DNA of 64,000 nt from Symsagittifera roscoffensis (lineage: Eukaryota; Xenacoelomorpha; Acoela; Convolutidae): NCBI RefSeq assembly GCF_963678635.1, contig NC_087065.1, positions 34,837,807 to 34,901,806 on the forward strand, in the 5' to 3' direction. Positions 56,163-64,000 of this stretch are shown here, in pieces. Position 1 is the stretch's first letter. Each line of letters opens with the position of its first letter. A program made the position numbers and the translations under genes. Below the pieces are notes generated by a model. The model was not told where the DNA came from and did not search any database. It saw only the letters and a list, made by a program, of their open reading frames with translations.

Positions 56163-58597
56163 TAGATCAATACACAATAACAAAACACGAACATCCAAAG
56201 ACTAGATGATCCCATCGCACTCGATCAAAAGAATGGCTAAGCACAACCGATATGCCGTCCACAATTACAACTCAAAGGATTTAGAGTACGACTTGACTTC
56301 GCAGAAAAGGACTTCATTGAACTAAACCAATGACCACCTCGATGTTCAAGTATACGTACAGATCCGAGTTGCGAGGCATTCCTTCCACACACGATCTCCA
56401 CGCCATTCCCAGACGAGGTTGCACACAAAACAAGTTCTCTACATAATACAGAAAAACCCGTCATAGCAAATCATTTTGAAATCAGATTGATTTCATTGGG
56501 GATCACAGTCGTTGTCAAAAGACGACGCAACGATTGTATGTCCCTAACTCCAGCGTCCTGGAACTTCTTCGACAAGAGGAACCGGAGAAGAATATGATGT
56601 TCGCCAAATACCAACGTTCATCATCCATCCTTCAAATTGCAGAAAGATAATTCTAAAAAACTCTGTAAAACCCGGATGGGTGGAACCTGATCTAAACTGT
56701 AAAACATTTACCACTGACCACTGTAAAATATTTAAAATTAACCAATCATAATCCATCTAACTAACAACCCACTTATTTGTAAGTGCTGAAATTACTTGTA
56801 ATTTCAGCACCAGAGAGATTTGAATTTAACTTAGAAATTAGTTGCCTCTCCAAGAGAACTTCAGCTGCCGCAATAAACCAGTATACCCTAGATCTATTGA
56901 GCCTAGCAGAGACTAGTTAAACACCCTGAGACTAGTAAGTATAAGAGTAAGATTAGGATCGGTATTAGACTAAGAAGTTGCACGAATCTATCCGGCCGAA
57001 AATAAGATAGCGTGACGAGCAGACGGTGTACCCTATCCGAAATTACTCTATGAGTTAACCACATCGGTTCTAACTCAGTTGCATTGTTGTCATTAATGTC
57101 TGTCCCTACTTTTTGCTCCATTCCTCTCTGTTGTTTGGGCAAGGGAGTTATAACAACCAAAATCAGGGCCCTGCTTGGTTTCAGTCTTCTCACGAACTTG
57201 TATCTGTTTTGGCTCGGTTATTGAAGGTAAGCTCGATCAACTGAGCAAAAATCTAATCATTAATCCATGAAATAAGTTTCACTACCAAAATCAAATTGAT
57301 ATCAACCACACAAAACTTTTTATGGGGTGGATACGAATTTGAAAGAATAATTCAGTCAATTTGCATGCAGCGCTGACCAACCCAATCTAAGCAAGGGTAA
57401 CGCTATTGGGTGAGAGGGTTCACATTTACTAAAAAAAGTTTCAATCTTAAAACTGCTTGTTAAAATTTGGCCAAAACGACTATTCCAAAATTAGATTGCA
57501 TTATTTTAGCTTGTCAAAATTTTTTGAATGTTTTTGTGTCGTTAGAATCAAGACTGAAAGTCATCAAAATAATATATCACTCAACGCGGTCCGTTGACTA
57601 TTTGTGGTACCTAATTTTGGGTGGAAAACAAAAAGAAAAAAATTTAAAAAAAACACGAACACTAAATTCCTCCCCATTTTCAAAGTTCGGAACAATAATT
57701 AATGCCAGATTAAGATTTGCATATAATACATTTTTGTGGTAGAACAGCACATCGGTATAACTATTTAAAACTTTTGGTTTAGCTTAGGCAGTGATTTGAT
57801 TTGCTTTAACTTATTGTAGAGTCTGATTACAAATGTGAGCTCATGTTGTCACCACCAAAGAAAACAGTTTTTTGGCCAGAAAACTCTTCTTTAAACTTCA
57901 ATTACATGACTGCTGATTTAAATAACAGCATCTGAAACATACGTTCTGCCAACTTAGAATAATTTTAACTGTAAATAGTCTTGCAAAAATCCAAAGAAGC
58001 AGTGATAAATTTGGAAAAGCTCTAGTTCCGACCACTGAAAATAGGAATCAATGTTGAATTTGAGTGTGTTCTGTTTTTCCTCACCCAAACTCAGATATCA
58101 AGTTTAACTGTTCAAAGGGATAGAGCTGAACGGATCAAATTTTGGCCGTACTTTGATCTTCGAAAATATTAACGGGTTTCGAGAAAAAGAGGTTGACAAA
58201 TTTGATTGTTGGGGCTTGGAGCAACGAATATGAAAGTGAGTCTTGCTTCAATTCGATGAAAAACGTGTTTTTTTTTCGAATCGCTTTTTACAAATTAGCT
58301 TCGAATGCAAATTGGTTTTGAGTGCTCAACTTTTGAAAATTCTGTCAGCACCCGCTAAAAATAATAAATTGTTAGAAATTTGAGTTTGGTTCTTCTCATG
58401 CACAGCAACTGGCTGCATTTTTTTCATTATCTTTTTTTTTCAGTTCAAAAACATTGCTAGATGCCTTATGGTGTCTGCCGTGAGGTACTGGGAGCGGTGG
58501 TGAAGTAATTACGTCTCAACCTCTCAATCGAAACGTCGAATGTTTGAGGCACACCTTGATCCGTTGAATTGTTTTTGTTGATGTAATTATTTTATTT
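56163..58597. repeat. 2.46-kb tandem duplication, unit 2
   Basis: Near-identical to 53701-56162, with scattered substitutions and 1-bp indels. The end is placed where similarity stops after GTTTTTGTTGATG. Confidence 0.9.
56681..57077 (+). repeat. duplicated LTR copy
   Basis: A second copy of the 397-bp LTR, present only because it lies inside the tandem duplication. It is not an independent insertion, since the flanks on both sides are the same as at 54220-54616. Confidence 0.85.
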
Positions 58598-58925
58598 TAT
58601 GTGTTGATAATCTTTCATGTTTCTGAAATGCTTGTTTTGTTTTAGACAGTTTTGTGAAAGTTATTCAGCCATCACCAGGTATGTTTTCCGGCGTCATCAG
58701 GTAAAGTTTTCTACATCGGATAATAATGTGCTTTGCTTGGGAACCAAATTTTTCTCTGAACGGCGGAAAAAAGATTTTTACTACCAACGTCTTTGAGGTC
58801 GTTCAGAGCACTTTTTGGATGCCCACGAGAATATTGCATTTATTTGATTATTCAGTTTCTATGTCGCGCCAAATATGGTTCTTTGTTAATCATATGTAGC
58901 GCCATCATATATGTTTCCATGGTAT
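58598..58925. other. non-coding interval
   Basis: Nothing supported. There are splice-site-like motifs (TTTTAG then CAGGTATG) around 58640-58682, but no coding context. Confidence 0.4.
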
Positions 58926-59188
58926 CCATACGTCGCGCCATGCATGATACCATAGTAACGATACATTGCAAGCTTCCATGGTGACATATAAATTTTCAAC
59001 ATCCCTAGTAAAAGTATCAATATTGTTTAATTTGAAGTCCCCCATACTTTAAAAAATGTGGAATCATACGTCGCGTCATGCATGGAAAATGTGTTATTTT
59101 AACATAAAAATACGTCGGCAATTTTTCATGGCTTCCATGGAACCATGCATGGTGCGACGTATGGTTGCACATTTTGGTCAACCCGGGG
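58926..59188. repeat. MITE-like inverted repeat
   Basis: 58926-58955 (CCATACGTCGCGCCATGCAT...) and 59135-59164 are inverted copies about 30 bp long. A third, direct, partial copy lies at 59066-59092. The right side ends with GGTCAACCCGGG at 59176-59187, also found at the end of the 60090-61216 element. Confidence 0.6.
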
Positions 59189-60089
59189 TTGCTTGACGGT
59201 GAGGCAACATTACCCAGACCAGAAAAATAATGTAAGAAATTACAACAGAGGTTCGCCATGATGAGCTATACAGCATTTATGTTGGTTCTTTCCCGCGCGG
59301 TTACATAGTCTTAACTAGATCGTGCAACAAGTTTGAAGAAAAACACCTGAATATCAAAGTGTGAATATAGTTCTTGCTGCAAGGATCAATTTTGCAAATC
59401 ATTGCGATGCCAAACTGTTCATTGGATAGGCGCACATTTTTGCGTCTGTATGTTCCTCGATTCCAGGGACAAGCCTTTAAACAGGATAAATTTTTGTCGG
59501 AACGATCAAAGAGAATGAAAGAACAAAAGAAGAACAAATGGAGCGTCCTTGTTGCGGAATCCGCTTACAATTCACAAAATGCAGATTTTTGCCTGGTAAT
59601 GATTGTTCACAATTTCCCATAGAGCAACGACCTTGCAGTTTTGTGCCCCTAAAAAGTACACTGCATCGATTTGGCATATCATGGACTTGATGAATGACAA
59701 ATGTTGTAAATTCGACATTTGAAATCTATTAAGTAACAGTGAGAAAAGAAAAAAGCGAATTTCCAAATGCACGCAGAGAAAACAACCAATTTTTAAACTT
59801 CTATAGTAAAAATTCATTTTAAGGAAATCAGAGCAAGCAAAGAGTTTCAGACATCCGCTGCAAAAACCTAGAACTTCTTCCAAAATCTCATTCTTTTTTC
59901 TCAATGACAGTATAAGCTTAGGCAAACTGTTGTTCCAACAATCGAAGGTGAGGATCTTATCACTTTTAGTCAAAAGAAGGTGCCACAAAAATTCAGGAGG
60001 CTAGTCGCTTATCTTTTTTGAATGATGCACTGCAGAAGAAATGGATAGAGTTCATTTAGTTATTCATTTCTTCCACTTTTTTCTTCAGA
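59189..60089. other. non-coding interval
   Basis: Only short, non-homologous open frames. 60024-60055 is one arm of a perfect 32-bp inverted repeat whose partner is 60773-60804. Confidence 0.5.
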
Positions 60090-61216
60090 CCCGGGATGAC
60101 CAAAAATACTAGTCATACAATTTCCATATATGGAAAAATGCTAGTCATACACTTTCCATACAATTCCATACGTACAGAAAATTGCATGAAAGGTCTATGA
60201 GTAGCATTTTTCCATAAACCAAAAAATATTGCTTTTTTACATTTTAATTTCTCAAAATTTTTGGTTGTGTTCGTAAAACATGACATAAAACTTGATTACT
60301 CAAATGTGGTAACCAACGGTTTGGCCGTCTCGCATTAAAAATGCATTGGAAACAGCCAGATATGACTTACTCCTGTCTCAGACAAATAATATAACGAAAG
60401 TAATGAACTTTTAAATTTTGGCAATAATTTTCAAAGATGATTATTTCTAAAATTTGAATTTTTAAATTACCAGACATTGATCAAGGCAAACAAAAACATG
60501 TCATACAAAAGAAAGAGGAGTTTTAAGCGTTTTTGAAAAAAGTTATGGGGAGAAAATGAAAAAAAATCCAATATTAGTATATCCAGGACTACGTTATAGA
60601 CAAAAAATTAAATTTTGCATGCAAAATTTTTTTTCAAAAAATGTTTGTTTGAATACGAAAATCAATTTGAGGTTGAAAAAAAACACAAAATTTTTTTCGG
60701 GGCAATTTCAAAAATACTTGAAAATACACTTTTTTCAAGTGTTGAAAAATACAAAATACTTGAAAATACACAATGAACTCTATCCATTTCTTCTGCAGTG
60801 CATCAATACAAAAATACTTTTTTCAAAAAATGTTTGTTTGAACGAAAATCAATTTGCAGTTGAAAAAAAAACAAAAATTTTTTGGGGGCAATTTCAAGAA
60901 AAATTTTTGTCGTCACCATCAAAAAAACGCTAGTCATACAATTTCCATATGTGGAAATTTTATGACTAGTGTTACTTTTCAGAAAACAAAAATAAAAAAA
61001 AGTCAAAGTTGGTTAGCATTTTTTTTCATACCATTTTTTTCCTTTTTTTATGAAGAGATACCAATTTCGATACCAAAACACTATAAAATACCTTTGAAAT
61101 TCGATTTAACTCATTTTGCAAAAATGTATGAAATTTGTATGACTAGCATTTTTTCCATAGACTAATAGTATGAAGTTGTATGATTAGCGTTTTCGGTCTA
61201 TGGAGGTCAACCCGGG
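60090..61216. mobile_element. non-autonomous element with terminal inverted repeats (1.13 kb)
   Basis: The ends are CCCGGGATGACC (60090-60101) and GGTCAACCCGGG (61205-61216). Inward, related CTAGTCATAC units and a TGGAAAAA tract occur in inverted orientation on both sides. The interior has a repeated segment (AAAAAATGTTTGTTTGAA at about 60636 and 60825) and no transposase. It is probably a MITE-like or decayed DNA transposon. Confidence 0.55.
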
Positions 61217-62626
61217 GATCTCTTAGAAATTTCCGTTCATGGATGAAGTGTCAATAGACGTTGAAAAACTAGTTAGAATGATGTTTTTTGAGCTTTTGTT
61301 TTATTAAATAATTCGTTAATTTTCAAAATTCTTAAAAAACTTTGAATAAGACTCAGCGAAAATTATTTTCGTCACATTTAAGCCTACGCTCATCCCAACC
61401 TTAGAAAAATGAGCATAAATTTTCATGTTTGACCAATTTAACCAAAGACGTGAATAGTTTCCAGCGAAATCAAGAAAGTGAAAAAAATAATCAATTATTT
61501 TTTCAATTGCACAGAAGACATATCACTGAAAACTCTTTTGAATTTTGTGGTAACTACATGAAATTATTTCAGTTAAAATAGACCAATTAGCAGAGCTTCA
61601 TACCATTTGCCACACACGCAGAACCATAACATTGCAAGCTAGTCGACTGGAAAGGAGACAGAATCTACCTCGAAAAGTCGAAAAAAATTAACTAATTTTT
61701 GAAAGAAAAAATATCTTGAAATTACCAGCGTTCTAGTAGTTTTCAGGCAAGTTTAGTCAACATTAATTCAGCCGACAGCATTTGTGTGCACGCCCATTGA
61801 GTCTAGACCGAATTATTGACTCAAAAATTTTCAAACCTCCACCCAAAGCACACACTGGCAGTAAGAATCTATGGCCGTTTTTCAATTGACGTAAAATAAG
61901 CGACTGATATTGCGTAACATTAAATATACAATTAAGCTAATAAAAGTTAAGACGAAAGCATTAAGGATGCTAATTTTTTCAGCGACTAAAAATAGAAAAA
62001 AAAAACGAATAAAGTGACAGCTGGTAAATTTGTAATTTAATGAATAAATCAAAACGACTTTCAATTATTATAATAATTATGAAAACTCAATTATTCATGC
62101 AGCGAAAAAATCAACAAAATTAGACAGATCAACAACTAAGTTTTTCTAAAATTTCGGAAGAGCACTGCATGATTAATACTACGTTACTTCACATCTTTTA
62201 TAAGAATTTCAAAATTACAGATCTGTAATTTGGATCTCAAATAGAAATTTTCAGATTCAAAATAAATATAGATAACAAAAATTTAGATCTTAAATTAGAT
62301 CTAAGAAACCCTTTCTTAGATTGTATTATATGCATTTCGAGCAAAAAACTGAATTTGCATTTTTTTTCATTGTTTTTGATATATTTAGTTATATTTAGAC
62401 TAATTACCGGTAAAAAAAACTTCTGAATAGTTACACAAACATTTTTTCAAACTTAATCACTGTTACAACTGTTTTAAAAAGTTTTCAAAAAATGTTAGAT
62501 CACCTATCAAATTTTTCTTCCGATGCGCTACTTATGCATTTTCAGATGTTTATTCCATGTAAGATAAACATATTTCAGCAGTGTCCGATGAGAGATTTTG
62601 CTAAGTACCTGCCAGCAGCTAGCAGA
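61217..62626. other. AT-rich non-coding interval
   Basis: No gene, RNA gene or mobile element is recognised. The open frames here are short and low in complexity. Confidence 0.5.
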
Positions 62627-63858
62627 AGCTATAAAAACAGAACTACCTAAAATAGAAAAAAAATGTTTCAGAATCACTGATGTTTTCAGATCATGGATGA
62701 CCATTAAAAAACCAAAATTTCAGATCGGAAATGAAGATCAGAAATCAATTTTTCAGATCTGAAACAACCAAAAAAAACAAGATTTTAGATCTTTTACAAA
62801 GTCCAAGCGTTGTTTTAACGTTTCGCAGCCTTTTTCAGAACTGAAAACGGTTATTTCAGATCTAAATTAGAGCATTTACTAGGTACGGGATTAGTTTATT
62901 TGAAATTTTCATAAAATCGAATGTCAGCACTTGATATGTACAGTGCGCGTCATTGAAAATCCACTGATTCAAATTAACTAAAAAAAATTGCGACAATGTT
63001 AACATTGTCGCAATTTTTTTTAGTTATTTTGAATCAGTGGATTTTGAATGACGCGCACTGTACATATCAAGTGCTGACATGCGATTTTCTAAAAATTTCA
63101 AATAAACTAATCCCGTACCTAGTAAATCTTCTAATTTAGATCTGAAATAATCGTTTTCAGATCTGAAAAGGGCTGCGAAACGTTAAAACAACGCTTGGAC
63201 TTTGTAAAAGATCTAAAATTTAGTTTTTTTTGGTTGTTTCAGATCTGAAAATCAATTTCCGATCTTCATTTCCGATCTGAAATTTTGGTTTTCATGGTCA
63301 TCCATGATCTGAAAACATCAGTGATTCTGAACATTTTTTTTTCTATTTTAGGTAGTCCTGTTTTAGTTACGGGATTAGTTTATTTGAAATTTTCATAAAA
63401 TCGCATGTCAGCACTTGATATGTACAGTGCGCGTCATTGAAAATCCACTGATTCAAATTAATTTAAAAAAATTGCGACAATGTTAACATTGTCGCAATTT
63501 TTTTTTAGTTATTTTGAATCAGTGGATTTTGAATGACGCGCACTGTACATATCAAGTGCTGACATGCGATTTTCTAAAAATTTCAAATAAACTAATCCCG
63601 TACCTAGTAAATCTTCTAATTTAGATCTGAAATAATCGTTTTCAGATCTGAAAAGGGCTGCGAAACATTAAAACAACGCTTGGACTTTGTAAAAGATCTA
63701 AAATTTAGTTTTTTTTGGTTGTTTCAGATCTGAAAAATCGATTTCTGATCTTCATTTCCGATCTGAAATTTTGGTTTTCATGGTCATCCATGATCTGAAA
63801 ACATCAGTGATTCTGAAACATTTTTTTTTCTATTTTAGGTAGTCCTGTTTTTATAGCT
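62627..63858. mobile_element. tandem foldback element (two palindromes)
   Basis: The outer ends AGCTATAAAAACAGAACTACC (62627) and its inverse at 63836-63858 match except one base. Inside are two long palindromes, centred at 63000/63001 (arms about 370 bp) and 63484/63485 (left arm truncated at about 63368). Each has the perfect core ATTGCGACAATGTT/AACATTGTCGCAAT. Repeated AGATCTGAAA-type tracts fill the arms. No coding capacity. Confidence 0.82.
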
Positions 63859-64000
63859 CTAGATAGGTAGTTCTGATTTTATAGCCAAACCAGTAATATC
63901 ATGAGCGTTTCTCCACCTCAGTAATTCACAGCATTTGCATCCTCGGAGTTTTATCCAAAAACAGCGTGGTCGTAAGAAGGTTTTCAAATCTCCCTTTAAG

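Noticed and set aside
56681-57077. Independent solo LTR insertion
   Set aside because: Its flanks are the same as those of 54220-54616 for over 2 kb, so it is part of a tandem duplication.
57467-57742. 91-codon plus-strand frame
   Set aside because: The near-identical duplicate at about 55005-55280 is not open, and the composition looks non-coding.
58640-58682. Small host exon (TTTTAG ... CAGGTATG)
   Set aside because: Only splice-like dinucleotides; no coding frame, neighbour exon or homology visible.
1-64000. CRISPR arrays, bacterial operons, rRNA genes, riboswitches
   Set aside because: No regular short repeats with unique spacers, no Shine-Dalgarno-ordered genes, and no rRNA-like sequence; the content is eukaryotic.

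Overview
This is animal genomic DNA. It is AT-rich, almost without host genes, and packed with nested and duplicated LTR retroelements, foldback/MITE-like repeats and one 200-base N gap (28923-29122). There is no bacterial gene organisation. The only host-like gene is a secreted PAN/TSP1/C-type-lectin fragment on the + strand (25047-26315). I cannot name the species. An invertebrate metazoan is the best guess from the env-bearing Ty3-like elements, the BEL/Pao element and the lectin architecture.

Layout. (1) 1-24208, minus strand: an old, decayed copy ('copy A') of a large Ty3/Gypsy-like retroelement. Its 5' LTR is at 23808-24208 and its 3' end runs off the left edge. (2) 11528-20803, minus strand: a young, nearly complete BEL/Pao element nested inside copy A, with two LTRs, a 5-bp TGGAG target duplication, PBS, PPT, gag-pro and pol. 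(3) 24209-29874: a host interval with the lectin-like gene fragment, a hairpin, a dispersed repeat in two copies and the N gap. (4) 29875-54616, plus strand: a second member of the same Ty3-like family, 24.7 kb from LTR to LTR, flanked by GTTG on both sides. It contains a head-to-tail duplication of about 8.4 kb (unit B 33531-41977, unit C 41978-49017) joined by an in-frame env-gag fusion. (5) 53701-58597: a 2.46-kb tandem duplication carrying the 3' LTR and its flank. (6) 58598-64000: non-coding DNA with inverted-repeat and foldback elements.

The main discovery candidate is the coding architecture of the Ty3-like family. Comparing diverged copy A with copies B/C shows protein-level conservation of reading frames well beyond gag-pol. 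In order these are: a small leader ORF just after the PBS; a highly basic, SR/acidic-patch ORF ('ORF0') overlapping the start of gag; gag with a CCHC knuckle and an Arg/Asn/Ser-rich tail; protease, RT, RNase H and integrase; an ~80-residue hydrophobic ORF whose stop abuts (TAAATG) a membrane plus proline/threonine-rich ORF ('X'); an env-like glycoprotein; and a ~590-codon ORF4 between env and the 3' LTR with no function I recognise. This is a complex-retrovirus-like layout. Every copy here is defective through stops, frameshifts and deletions. All statements about conservation come from reading A against B/C by eye; no alignment, dN/dS or database search was run.
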